DNA of 64,000 nucleotides, from positions 40,457,336-40,521,335 of the forward strand of contig OZ038433.1 of NCBI GenBank assembly GCA_964036275.1. The letters run 5' to 3'. This document shows, one piece after another, positions 50,115 to 62,800 of the stretch. Both the position numbers and the translations under genes were made by a program. The DNA is from Litoditis marina (lineage: Eukaryota > Nematoda > Chromadorea > Rhabditida > Rhabditidae). Under the pieces are notes generated by a model, which was given only the letters and a program-made list of their open reading frames with translations, had not been told where the DNA came from and searched no databases. How positions within the stretch are numbered: position 1 is the first letter of the stretch; each line of letters begins with the position of its first letter.

Positions 50115-50216
50115 TTTAAGCAAAAGTTCGCAATGGAACCCGTTGTTTTCAGAGAACGTGTAGCCGCCACTCTGCCCGCCGATGAGGAGCTTCGAGACTT
50201 TGATATTCTCATCTAA
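47049..50216 (+). CDS. Complex I accessory subunit, NDUFB11 (ESSS)-like, 191 aa
   Basis: Single-TM accessory subunit of mitochondrial NADH:ubiquinone oxidoreductase, inner membrane. Exons: 47049-47170, 47606-47615, 47674-47814, 48183-48251, 48852-48922, 49503-49601, 50153-50216. N-terminus MLLRVCGRTAQLRALQPARG is a mitochondrial targeting peptide. Then FRPGSDSYAYENPWPKLN, TM segment (VAFMLFTVLTTWFTCWIMF) with RPDW, the family's WALREAHLEIARREKAGLPL and C-terminal LPADEELRDFDILI. Exons 1 and 3 are out of phase; a 10-nt micro-exon at 47606-47615 behind a strong TTTTCAG restores the frame (adds SYLY). The last intron contains a 31-C tract. Confidence 0.8.
50084..50114 (+). repeat. Poly-C tract of 31 bases
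   Basis: Uninterrupted C31 in the last NDUFB11 intron, ending 38 bp before the final exon. Flanked by a small inverted repeat: TTTAAAGGGGGGCTGAATTG (about 50009-50028) versus CAATTCACCCC...CCCCTTTAAG. Long G/C homopolymers are G-quadruplex-prone, and in C. elegans they are kept stable by the DOG-1/FANCJ helicase. Confidence 0.97.
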
Positions 50217-50978
50217 GTGGCTGAGAATATCTAGTTTTACTCGAGTAGACAAGTGTAAAGTAATTGATAGTTTATTCATAAGAAATGATTGAGCTCTCAC
50301 CAGCTCCAACGATATGTTCATAGGTGATGTGATTGTTATGTAGACTCTAGTTCTTCCTAATGAAAGTGAATGAAAGAACTCAAAATACACGCGTGTGTAG
50401 CACAGATTGACAGATATTACGTAAAATCTGAAAACATGTCTGTAGTACAAATTGATAGATGTTAAAAAAGTATGAAAATGCCACATTTAAATTAGTATTC
50501 AATACATTACAAGTAATGAAACCTAAATTTGATACCACTATTGCCGCTTCACGTTATCTCCACGCTCTTCGCTGCTCCATGGCTGAGAGTGGTTTTTCCT
50601 TGGTTCGACCTGACCTGCCGGCCGTTTTTATCCGACTCGCAGACGTGCTTCTCCAAAGGCGCTCACCACGACGGCTGTTTCTGAAATTTATTATGGTTTT
50701 CAATCATTAGGTTACATTTGACTGAGTTCCAGGTTATTATTGTGGAGTGAAACACTGAACTGCAACGACCGGTTTTTCAAGTTTGTTTTTCTGCAAAACA
50801 GTATTGAAAACTATTCTAAATGTTCTATACGACTTATATCTGGAAAATAATTGAAAGTGTCACTTGCGATGGAACTACATACATGATCATAAGTTGGTAA
50901 ACTGTTTTCAATTTTCTAGTTCAATTGTTTTCAATTCATTTAAACTACTGCATTTCTGTATTAGCTGTACCAATCTGC

Positions 50979-52345
50979 TTACGCTTTGTGTTCCAAAACT
51001 GATTTCATAGCGAAAATGTCGAACTGTTCGTCATTTCCCTTACTAATCAGACCTCTGGGCATTACTTCTTTGAATTGACGCAGATCTGTAAGCGAAAATT
51101 AGAAATATATAGAATAACTGCTTGACGCATCCAGAAAGCAAAAATTATACTGTGTATTCTACTATTAAAGAATTTGTGGTCCTGTATTTATAGTTTGATC
51201 CCGCTTGAGTGCGTTTCGTGTCGTTAGTCGCTATCTGCTGTGAATACAGGTCAAACTACAACTCTAGTTCATGTCCTACAGGAGATTTCAAGAAGTGGAA
51301 TACACTTACTTCTTTCAAAATGTGTTCAAGATGTTCTTGTATGGTTCTATAATTTTCCAAACTATAGTTTTCAATGAAACAACACATAACGTTAGCGTGT
51401 TTCTACTGTCCGAACCTACTTCCGTTGAGCATAACCGCCTTGTATCCCCTCTCGTTGAGAATGTTGGTGGTGGTGCCCGCACCCTGTCCATAGACTATCA
51501 GAGTGACATTGTTCCTCCTCGCCACGTTCAAAACCTCGGTTTCAAAGTGATTTCGCGACAAAAGCATGCGGTTGTAGTGCTCGGCTGAAAATTACAGGTA
51601 GTTTTACTTTACGTGCTTATTGCTTAACAACTAAATAAACATAGGACTGTTTTTATCTTAATATACCTGTTACTTCCGGAAATTCGATATGAACAGTGGA
51701 TGAAAAGGTTGATATCAAAAACTGCGCATTCATTGATTAGTTATATTGTAGATGTCAACTCGAGTTGAGCAAAGGAGAACGGTTGGCAAAGAATTAAACC
51801 TTGATCTATAATGGTTGGCCCCGAAAGGTTATATTTTCACCCTAATGAAATTGTGAAAAACCTTTTTTCTGAATTGTGTGCTAAATGGTGGACTCTACAA
51901 TCTACCTTCAATGAGTCGTTCTTTCAAGAAGTCTTCCTTGTCGTTGACGTCTAGAAGTGAAAAGTCCCCAATGGGTACGGCCTTGCGTTCGGCTCTCAGA
52001 ATAATGAAGTGAATCTGTAAAACGTTTTCCAAGAATAATACGTCACTACTATTATTAATTCAATGAATCTGCCAAAAGATACATCATCTACTGTTACTAT
52101 ACAGTTGTCGATTGTCAGATTCAATGTAGTCCTCACTATCCCAAGTAAACTTTAGAAGTGTGCCATAGATGTTTTTCACCCGTACTACATAACATAACTT
52201 TCTTTTCAACTTTCTTCTTTTGAATAGTCGTCCAAACTGCTATTAGCACTTCGCGAAATTTACAAAGATCAACAGATCGAACATAAAACGAACTTACCAG
52301 TTTGTATACATCAATAGCGGGATATGTTTCTTCCACTAATAACAT
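50979..52345 (-). CDS. CEP41/TSGA14-like rhodanese-domain protein, 142 aa
   Basis: CEP41 is a centrosomal/ciliary protein linked to tubulin polyglutamylation. Exons: 52345-52298, 52014-51906, 51584-51420, 51085-50979; phases agree. Alignable rhodanese stretch: FSLLDVNDKEDFLKERLIEA, HYNRMLLSRNHFETEVLNVA, VTLIVYGQGAGTTTNILNERG, YKAVMLNGNLRQFKEVMPRG LISK. The position of a rhodanese catalytic cysteine is VYGQGAG, so no catalytic Cys; this matches CEP41 relatives, which also lack it. It is shorter than vertebrate CEP41 and lacks the N-terminal half. A stop codon sits directly upstream of the ATG after an acceptor-like TTATTCAG, which supports the start and possibly trans-splicing. Confidence 0.7.
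51189..51260. repeat. GTAGTTTGATC-family palindromic repeat
   Basis: TTATAGTTTGATCCC on the left and GGTCAAACTACAA on the right bound a spacer of about 45 bp. It lies in an intron of the CEP41-like gene. Confidence 0.5.
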
Positions 52346-53235
52346 TCAACAGAGAAAGGCGATCTGAATAAAATTATAACAAAATAATAATATATCTCTC
52401 GAAACAGGATTCAATAGAATACAATAGGTATCTTTACGTCAAACACCAATAAAGGCAAAACAAAAAAAAAAGCAAAACAACACAAACGAGTCAAATGGCC
52501 AATATAAAATTTAATCGGATATTCATGAAAACTATTTTGATATATAACTAACTATCATTCGAGAAACATTTATGTTTAAGAAAATCTCTGAGGATTGTGT
52601 TTCGAAAATACAACCTACTTACGGCGGTCCTTTTTATTATTTGTATTAGGACACGTAATGCAATGTATAATTTTCAGCTAGAATACAAAATGATTTGATT
52701 CCAATTCCTACTACTAATATGAAAAAGATGCTTTTAGGAGACCAAGGTGTAGCTGCCATTAATATGTTGTCATGGTAACCCACAACCAAACCACTTTATC
52801 GGGCACCAGTATTGGAATATCTAAGTGAGACACAAGAGAAAAGGAGTTATGCATTATAAAATTAGAATTGTTATCTAATAAAAGAGAAAGTTAACTATAG
52901 GTGTCGATAAACAGCGTTGGCTCCGGAATATCTCTGCTCGTGCGTGCCTGATGTAGTCCTCAAGTCTCGAAATTCGTACAAGAACTCGATAATCGTTTTG
53001 CTCATACAAATATTAAAGTTTTTATCAGTTGTTTGCACATATGAGTTCCGCACGAGAAATAACTTTTTATGAAAGCAATGTAGTGTAGGTGGATGAAGCT
53101 TCAGAACAAATACTGGTTGAAAGTTTCCATAATATTTGAGACAGTTATTAGTATTAATGGTCTGATTGAACTCTTAAAAACAATAGTGAGAATAGTGAAA
53201 GCGCCACATGAGAAATAAAAAAAACGCTATCTGAG

Positions 53236-53308
53236 TTGTAGTTTGAGGTTCAAACACATTAGTGGATTAGTATTCCGACTAAAAACCAGTTAGAGCAAAC
53301 TACGAACA
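53236..53308. repeat. GTAGTTTGATC-family palindromic repeat
   Basis: GTTGTAGTTTGAGG ... CAAACTACGAACACAG; a diverged copy of the family. Confidence 0.5.
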
Positions 53309-53503
53309 CAGCCTAACAGAGTAACAGGTTCCAGTCAGGCCAATTTTACCAAAAGCGATCCCATAAAGTACGTACTCAAATGTGCCATTCAAAATCAGTA
53401 TAATTTCAACAACAATATTGACCATTTTAAAAGGGTAACGAATAATATTAATCACTTCACATTTTCTATAACTCAAACAAAATTTTGGGTCATAAAAACC
53501 TTC

Positions 53504-53576
53504 ATTGTAGTTTGATCTCTATACCCGCCATAATACTCGATTGTCGAGCCAAAAGCAAAGGCATCAAACTACAAAC
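53504..53576. repeat. GTAGTTTGATC-family palindromic repeat
   Basis: ATTGTAGTTTGATCTC ... GCATCAAACTACAAACACA; close to the copy at 28627-28698, including the ACACA sequence beyond the right end. Confidence 0.65.
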
Positions 53577-53923
53577 ACATCGGGAAAGAGCAACATACAC
53601 CATATAAGCCTTTTCATTTCTGTCTACAAGTTCCGTTTATATTATAGTGAACAATTGGGAAACTTCAAACATCATAAATCTCGATGTTTCAAATATGTTT
53701 TGATACAATATTTGCACACAAGTTAATTGTCATGCATAACCTCTAGGATTTTCGTAAAACACAACGAATAACAAATGCAAATTCGGGCGTTTCAATTATT
53801 GTTTGGCCACCTCTAGTTTATAAAAGGCAATTCTATCAAATGAAACTCATGAACATTTCAATACTTTTGTTTTATTGTTGGTGTATTATAGTTGACTTTC
53901 CAAGTTTTCTCTTTCAGAACAAA

Positions 53924-56900
53924 ATGAAGTTTATAACGAATAACAACTTACTCAGCTGCATTCTTGTGGTGAGACTTTCTTATTCCACAAGAATTCCTCG
54001 GATTGGAAAAACAACTTGTGTGAAGTGTAAACAAAGTGTTTTTAAACTTTTTTAGTTACTTAACCTTCGCTTTGAAGATTTTCACATCTAACGCCCTTAA
54101 GTTCCTTGAGGTTGTGAAATTTCTTTTCACATCATTTCACTCTTACTTCAATGGTTCTAACGGTGAAGAACACGTGTGTTTATGCATTGAGTTGGCGACT
54201 CAAATATACTTTCCACCCACTTTTCACCAGATCACAAGCGGCCTGAAAAGAGAAACAGAATAATTCCATTACGGAATCCGTTTCACCATTTGATATCATC
54301 CAGGCCTACCTCTTCCTGTTTGCCATCTCAGATGTGAGAGGAGATGAAGAAGGAAATCCCAGTGGTGATATATCCGGTGACGGAAGCGGAGACGGTTCCG
54401 GAATCGACCCGGAAGGATCCGGAAATCCTTGTGACGGATTCGAATGTGCCAACGAAACTGATGTGTGGGTCTACATCAATTCTACAGAGAATCATATAGT
54501 ACACATTCACAGTTTTCATCGTTTTCGAGCGAACACTTTGACTTTGTCGAAAGTGTTTTTGAAAATTGTGCGTGATAGCGAATCGGAATTAAATGCAAAG
54601 CCCTTAACTTTTCCTATCAAAGTCACGTAGGTAAAAAGGTTTTCAAATTTTTGTGTGCGGATATCAAAGCAGAGATTTGAAATATGCAAGCGACTAATTT
54701 GCGAGTTTATTCGGAAAATTGTTTTTTTTTTCAATGAAAACCTTTCAGATGTAAAGTGAAGCAACTTTGTGTTGGAGACAAGTGCGAAGATGTTCCAATG
54801 TGCGAGGGAACACAAGATCAAAGTAAGACATTTCAAGTTTGTAAGCGACGGGCCGTGGCGTGCGGTCTCATCTGCATATCTTTGATCCAAACATTCTTTC
54901 ATTATAATTAACGACCGTTTTTTCCGCAACTAACCGGCCACATACTGTCTTTTTGGGGAGATGAATGGGAACCATGTTATGTAACAGGTGTGACTGAACA
55001 CGCTACAATTTACAATAATCGTTCGAAAAGCAACCGGATCAAAATACAAACACCATGTATGATTGCTTCGTGAAGAGAGAATTTTATGTCATATATTCAG
55101 TCTTCCGTCGTTGTCGCAAGCGTAACGAGGTCTATCGTTTCTGTGGAACCAGATGCGAACCAACTTGTGACAATCAAGACCCGGTCAGTTTTACAACAAA
55201 CCTGTCTATTTAATTGATTCGAGTAAACCACATATAATTTTTATTCTCGACATATACTTCTACGGAATAATTTTGAGTTTGATGATAACCACTAGTTAGG
55301 CTCCGTTGATGGAGGATGAGAGAGCTGAAACTACAGTTCAACAAGTATAGCCGACTATTCTGGAACAATATAAATTTTTGAACTTTTTTAAGAAGTACTA
55401 CTGAAGTAAATTTCTGACTGATAACTATGACCGAATACATAACCACTTAATATTCACTCAGGTTTTTTCTAATAATGTTTGCATTTTTTGACTTTTCCAA
55501 TAAGATTTCGGATATTCTCAAAGAGAAATAACAGGATAACTGCTCTGTTATTCAAACTTTCAATATACACCAATAGAAACTAAGGAAGTTTGCAAAAATA
55601 TTGAATTTGCAGAGATGTCGCAGAGGCTGCAAGTGGTTTACCTGTCAGTGCAGAAGAGGATATGTGAGAGACAGCAAGGGAGATTGTGTCAGACCAGAGA
55701 GATGCCCAAAGAGTGAGTTATCTAATGAGTCGAACGATTCTTATTCCCAATGCGTACTTTAAATCAATTATAGTAGCTTGTGTAGTACTATTTCCTACTT
55801 TGTACGGAAACGTCATACAAGCATCACATAATACTATCCTTATACAGACTGAAGAGTGGGGCAGAGAGGTCTCGTTAATGGATGTTTTTTTTTGCGAAAT
55901 TAACGCTTTGCAGCGGCATGGTGATCACGATCGACAGCACGACAAACCGCTAAAATAATCATCATACACGTATGAAAAGTTTTCTCTCTCGAAAACTCAA
56001 ACTCGTCAACATATTCGATTAACAACGCTCGAAACTAGATTCCAATAATCCTATTTCTTCAGAATGCGGGAGAAATGCGGAGCTTAAACGTTGCGGCACA
56101 TCGTGTGAAGCCACCTGCAAGAATCAGAACCCGGTCAGTTCAGACTCTCAATAGTGCTATGCAGAGCAGATTTTGTCTCAAACGACATATATTACGATTG
56201 TTCAGTCACTCAAACAACCTGAAAACAAGGGTATTTAGAAATTTATTGTGCGCCTGGGAAACATATAACCACATATAAAATTCCTATTTTCATGAAACGA
56301 AACTCAACATCATACTGTAGAAGACAACCTAGAAAGTGTGATGACTACAGTTTGTCGTTGCAGTCCTTTTGCCGTCCGTGTAAGCGCAACGTCTGTCAAT
56401 GCAAAGACGGATATGTGAGAGACAGCAAGGGAGATTGTGTTAGAACAAGACGATGCCCTAAGGGTGAGATACTTAATTATGTTTGAATCGCTGAGCGAAA
56501 ATGCAAAGTACATGAATAAAATGGAAATACACAACACTAGTCAAAAAGTAGAATCAAGTTACAGGAAAAATGCGAGTTGAGCGCGTTGTTTCGTATGGAG
56601 TTGGCGAATGTGTAGAGTTGAGTTTACAATGTCCGATATCAATACTTTTATAGGTTACAGAAACAGAGTTCTCTAGTCAATTGAACGTTTTCGAATCACA
56701 CCTCAAACTGAAAGTAAATTCTCGAATATGACACCTCGCACTTGTGTCCGAGCTCCAAATACCTGTGTCTCCGCATGTTGAAAATGTTTCATGGCCGCGT
56801 ATTACGGGAAGACCACAATATTCCAATAATATTGTTTCATTAGATTGCGAAAGAAACGAGGAGCTGAAACGTTGTGGTACATCGTGTGAAGCTACCTGTA

Positions 56901-57230
56901 GAGATCAAAATCCGGTCAGTTCAGTCTTTCTCCATCTGAATTTTCTAAAAACTGTCCATCCCTCACGACGATTATCATACACGGTAACATGTTCTGTCAG
57001 ACGAATAAGCTGAAAAGAAGTGTGTGCAGTATTTTGAAATGTTCATGTGTAAAACACATGAAAAGACAATTTAAAAAAAGGAGTTCTTAATATAAAGCAT
57101 ACAAGACTTTACTGTGTCGTTTCAGTCCTTCTGTCGTCCGTGTAAGCGCAACGTCTGTCAGTGCAAGGACGGATACGTCCGCAGCCGTCGCGGAAACTGT
57201 ATTCCGAAGTCGTGGTGTCGTCGCGGTTGA
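53924..57230 (+). CDS. Secreted protein with three TIL (trypsin-inhibitor-like) domains, 269 aa
   Basis: Predicted extracellular serine-protease inhibitor. Exons: 53924-53968, 54304-54464, 54749-54822, 55101-55183, 55613-55712, 56063-56133, 56364-56463, 56844-56914, 57126-57230; all phases agree. Signal peptide spans the first intron (LLSCILV-AYLFLFAISDVRG). An acidic Gly/Ser linker follows (GDGSGDGSGIDPEGSG), then a Cys-rich stretch (DVCKVKQLCVGDKCEDVPMC), then three TIL units of about 57 residues. Units 2 and 3 both contain ELKRCGTSCEAT and PSFCRPCKRNVCQCKDGYVR; unit 1 has YRFCGTRCEPTC and CQCRRGYVRDSKGDC. Each unit is split by an intron at the same place (after NxxP) and starts in the same phase, so units arose by exon-pair duplication. 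The exon 2 donor is GTGGGT. Possible relative of sperm-activation inhibitors such as SWM-1; not proven. Confidence 0.85.
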
Positions 57231-59802
57231 GCATAGTCCAGTCACTTCTCATTTGTACAAAACATGAGTTTTGATTGAATTTTGAACGGTTTCTGGGTTT
57301 CATATGTTTATTCCGTGTGTCTAACATGTTCTTCGAAATCCGAATTTCATTTGATATTTGTGCATATCTAATAAATATGTAATCTGCTAGTTTGAACTGT
57401 GAAGAGTAAAGTAGAGCAGGATCAGGCAATCAAGTTTGCAGAGGGAATTACAACAGAAGTGATCAGGTGCCAAATATTATGGGCAAATTCAGAACTTACA
57501 CAAAAGTTTGTAAACTAAATGCAACTCCAACTTTTGCTTTTGCTATTTTTGCGTGTAGTTTTTGTGGGATTCCATCAAAATAGTTCGAAGTATGCCCGAT
57601 AAAACTTTTATTTTAATATCGTGTTTGTGAGATTTGTCAATAGTACGTTCTGCGAAGTGCATTATCTTGAGGTAATACTGAAACTTTCCCCAAAATTGAA
57701 GAGATGTTTTCGATATCTTTGTAAGAGAACTCTTGCTTTATGATCTCATTACATGAACTAGGTACTTGGCCACGAAACAAACGGGTTCTGATTTCGGTGC
57801 CGCGTTTTCTGGGCGGTCCATGACCCGAGGGCAAGTTATGTGACCTTGCCAATCGCTGCTGTCGAGAACTATATTGATCATGATGCATCTATTCGCAACA
57901 TACTAGAATATTTATTTTATTCTATTATTATCATTATTATTAATAGCTTCAACGCAACTCAAACAAGTTTTTTTATATGTTTCCATGCAAGAAATATAAT
58001 TGGCCGAAAACAACTCAAAATCTAGTTGGCATGCTTAGAACCAAAAACTATCTATCAAATCAAAGATGCGTTTCTCAATCGTTGTGTAAGAATCCAATAG
58101 AAATTTGTCAACACATCAGTCCTTCGAGTTTCATTTAACCAACCTTGAGTGATAGTTGATGTCACTGAATCCATGTTTGCGATCATAGAGAATCGTCTGT
58201 TAAAGTACACTTTTTGATTTGAGTAATCTAAAGTAACTCAAATCAACTTCATTTCGATTAGTTTTGAGTCATTTGTCCACTCTGCACAATTGATTGGGTC
58301 AGTCAGATGTGGGAGGTCTAGCAAATATTTTCGCCAAAACATTCTCTTATCAATAAGTCTAGTATAGTCTGAGACACGAATTGGTATTTCATTCACATTT
58401 ATTTACCAGCCTTTTGTAATACATAATGTACTATATGTTCTTCATCATGTTATGTTATGTTGCAGCTATAACTCAATCGAATGTTGGAAACCACTATATA
58501 ACCGGTATTTGTCCCACAACAACCAGATAAGATGTCTCATTACATAACAAAATCACTTTCCCATCTACTTCTCCCTAAGTCATTCGTTTCACTTTCAAAA
58601 TTTCACGCATGAAGCTTTTCTTTTCTCAACGATCAACCAATTTCGAAGTGTCGTTATTCAGAAAACAACCTGAAAGTTCGAATATGTAACATACCTTTGT
58701 AAAGTTCGTCCACATTTCACGTAACGTTAACAAATATTGATCAGTAATTAATATCGCTACAAAAATGTAATAACCGTTGAATATCAACTTCTATGTCAAA
58801 TTTGCTTTTGGGGCGTGTTGTTATTTTGATCGTTTGATCACGTTATAACGAAAACGTAAAGTTGGCCGGTATCTTGTGTGGATATAGTGAATGAATAACA
58901 TAATATTCAACTTTTGTATTGACTTCCTTCAAACTTAGAAGTCTCGCTATTTCTGGGAAAATTTAATTTGTGTGTATGGTGTTCCCCAAACCCAGCTTGA
59001 TGGAGAATATTCTCAAGCACGGTGGTAGCAACAATGAAATATACCAACTCTGGCAACCCACGCGGAAAAAAGAAAACAAAGATCCAAAGAGAGGGGGGGG
59101 GGTAGTACTTCAATGGACCGCACCTCCACAATGTGCAGTGTATGCAATTTGGGGAATCGAAAAAAGTTATGTATAACGTTTCGAGTTATTTTCCATCTTA
59201 CACCACCATTTCCACAAAGTACTTTGCTTTAAAGACAGAATGTCCTTCTGCACTTCCTTCTTTTTCTTGTTGTCTAGTATAGTTTGCATCTCCTTTCATA
59301 TGATAACAGTCGCCTCCCTCGTAACACCTGGTTATCTCTTCTTCGTTTGCTTTTCCATTTCTCTATCCTGCGGCTTCTTTTGCAGTAGCAAAGTCCATTG
59401 CTCCCTGTAAAACTTCAAGCAAAATTCGAAATTGCCATTTTATCCACAAAACTGTGGTTAATCCATTTGGGACATTTGTTTGCAAGCTTACCTGGTTTTT
59501 ATGAGTAGCATTCACCATTCAAGTTGGGTAGAACGCAAACTCACTCGTTTTTTTCTCTGACACTTTTCAAGTTCATGATATTTACACGCTGTGTGCGAAT
59601 GTTCATACTCAATCTGGTTACATGTGTTTCTCTAGAGCAGACTGAAATTGTCTTAACTCAGTAAGTGGGTTTAACGTATGCTTCATGTATAAATGATAAT
59701 CATTCTGATAATTATTGTGATCAATGCAGCAATTGCACTTATTTCAGTGAGGATAACCGTTTAATCATTGATACTAACAACTAATCATTGTGTCAATCGA
59801 GT
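57231..59802. other. Gene-free stretch
   Basis: No supported exon. A minus-strand frame at 57637-57888 has a faintly protein-like end (NEIIKQEFSYKDIENISSIL) but no splice context. A G9 run lies at about 59093-59101. Confidence 0.35.
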
Positions 59803-62800
59803 ATGTCTGTGCAGTCGAAGCTCTTGGATATTGCCATCGACCCGGATAAAAGAAGAAGGGTGTGTTGAATTTTTTGATCTTTTCCATCAATGTATCCACA
59901 ACGTTGAATTCTCGACGAGTGGAACGCAAATTCCACTAGAAGCTGGCTGAATTTTCCGACAGAACTTCTTGAATTTAAAATATCACGAGCACGGTCTGAG
60001 AATTGTCCCGAAGTTCGGCCTAAGCGAATTATCATGTGATTCTTTGTTTATTTAAATTTTTCGTTCTAGTTCATTCAGCTGTTCAGGATCAGAGTTAAGG
60101 TTTGATGCGGACACAGCTAATGGGAAATTTAATTTTGGGACTAATATTTCTGTCTTCAGGCGTTGATAGCCGCTTTGATTGGATGTGGCGGAGCTGCTGT
60201 GGCCCATTATATACTTCATAGGAAAAGTAGGTCACCTGCACATTGAAAATTGGAGTTAAATCAAATTGCAATCAAAATAGAAAGGAAGAAAATCTAGATC
60301 TATGACCACCGAAAACTACGAATCATAATTGTGTGGACAACTACATGCACGGGAATGATGACAGCATACATGCAATGTCTAAATGTCTAGTATAAGATGG
60401 AGTTTAGTTGTAATTTTGTGTACTTTCATCCGCTACCTGGCCATAGTGGAATGCACCACTGGTAAAGTACCAATGTACGTTTTTGGATTCTAATATGTAG
60501 TTTACGTGACTACGTTTGCGTTTGATTACGAATTGTGTGTGATTGTGTAATCTGTGATTGAAAGAACGCACGGCGGAAAAACCATAAAGTACTACTACTA
60601 TTATATGTACAAGCACTGCAGAAAAAACACTTTGCATGACTGACATTGATGACAACTTCGCTACAGTTTATGTAGTTTGAACTCTTCTTAAGATGGCGGT
60701 AGACGTTCGAGAATGCTCAAATCGGCCAGTACGGAAAGTGAAGAGGAAAGAAGAAAACGGAGAAAAAGAGCGTTCGACCCGGAATTCATAAAACAGTTGA
60801 AAGTCCTTCTGAAGATTATGGTTCCCGGAATTTTCAGTCGAGAAGCAGGAATTATCGGTGAGCTCAGATTTACAAAAAGTTCATTAGAGCCAAGTCAACA
60901 ATAAGTCTCAACGACCAGAAATTCGAGAAAGACAACAGGTGAACATGTTTCAGTTGCTGTTTTATCGGTATTACAAAGCATAACATTCAAATCTCACCTA
61001 CCATAAACTCGAGTTAAACTATGAAGACAGAAAAGATAAATACAACCGCCATATGTTAACCGGTTTTACTACCCTTGTTTCATTTCTATATTTCATTCTT
61101 ATTTTTCAGCGACCCACTCCTTCATTCTGATTTGCCGAACCTTTTTGTCAATCTTCGTGGCCGGCCTCGAGGCACAAATCGTTCAGGCAATCGTCCAGAA
61201 GGTAGTTGTAGTTTGATTTGGATCTTATTACTGTTAGTCGAAAGTCCTATTTTGAGAGGATTCAATGTTATAGTTTGATCTTGAGACACACAACAAGTTT
61301 GAACTACAAACACAACCGGTAGAGTGAAAGAAGTATACATCAGTTTGTCTAAGGCAGCTCTTTTACAGTAACTATTTTCTGTTATGGCCGCTGTCGCTTA
61401 CTTCTGGTATTAGAAAGAACTATGAAGCCTGTGGATTTGTCATTTCATTTCAATTTTCAATATTCAACAATGTAATCAATCATGAAATTGGGGATGATGG
61501 GGTGTTTCTGGTTAGATTTGATTGTCGTATTTCCTTGGATCAGCTCCTTTCCACTGCTTGCACGGGTAGAAGGGACACGGGCGACCACTCTCTACTGAAA
61601 TAAGACAAAATCATGTTTTTTGATTCAACAATATAATCAACGATCGACAATTTTTTTAGTTCTATGTATGAAACACATCAAAACCTCTGAATTAGGCCGC
61701 AATCAAACAGTGGTCGAACTGATAAAGCAAAAACACCTTCTTGTAGAAAGTTAGAACACAAGGTGGTGTGCATCTGAGGAGAGCGCAGAGCAGCAAAGAA
61801 CCCGCAGCTCTCATGAATATAATGTGAACCGGAAACATAACCCACGAATCTTTCTAGTGAGAACTTTCACGAGCCTCTATCATCAGAACTGCATGATCGA
61901 GGAAGTAAAATGGAAATGGGATTGCGGCAAACTATCGATAGAAAAGAACTGTTCTGTACTTACATTTCGAACTGTCATCGTTTGAAACCAGGGCGGTTAT
62001 CTGGAATTTGGGATTATTAGGAAATAGAAAAAAATCAAACCGAACTCTTGCCTCAATGAGAAGGGTCTGGGATATCTGACATCCAACATACTATTAGATA
62101 CGTGAACTCAGCTCAGTTGAAACGATGGTATTAATTGTTACGATTGTCTGATGGCGTTCAACTCACAACTTACTTGAAGAACAAATGTACAGGCAATCAA
62201 GAGCAGAAAGTATCCAAACTGCATTTTGGTAGAAATGACAGAGCGTAGTGAGCTCGCTTATGTAATGTTGAAAAGTGAATCACCTATCCATCTATTTATC
62301 ACTCAAATTAGTCAACACAAAAATATGTAGACTAGGCGTAAACTGAATACTGGATGCATGTGTTGAGCCTATGACCGTTTTATCGACATAGGGAAAAATA
62401 TTCACGTGAAACAATGAAATGTGGGTTTTTTGTGGCACACTCCAGTGGCCGTATGCATGAAACATCCCGGGCCGGGTCGGGATGCTATCTCGAGCTATTT
62501 CCCGGCCAATTGAGCTCGGGATAGCATCCCAACCCGGCCCGGGATGTTTCATGCATACGGCCTCTGAAATCTGTGCGGAAATCTGTGTCACACATTTTTC
62601 ATAACGTGCACTAGCAACATTCTTGTGATGAATCAATAATTTCCAGGACGTGGTTAAATTCGGCTGGCAGTTGTTCAAATGGCTGATGGTTGCCCTTCCT
62701 GCCACTTTCATCAATAGTATGATTCGCTTTTTCGAAAGTTACCTGGGCCTCGCATTCCGCACTCGTCTCACGCAACACGCATACAAACAGTATTTCTCGG

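Larger units (their letters stand above)
52346..53923. other. Gene-free stretch with two palindromic repeats
   Basis: No supported exon. Holds GTAGTTTGATC-family copies at 53236-53308 and 53504-53576. Confidence 0.45.

Noticed and set aside
58907..59176. Overlapping ORFs on both strands near 59 kb
   Set aside because: No acceptor/donor context, no recognisable motif, and a G homopolymer interrupts them.
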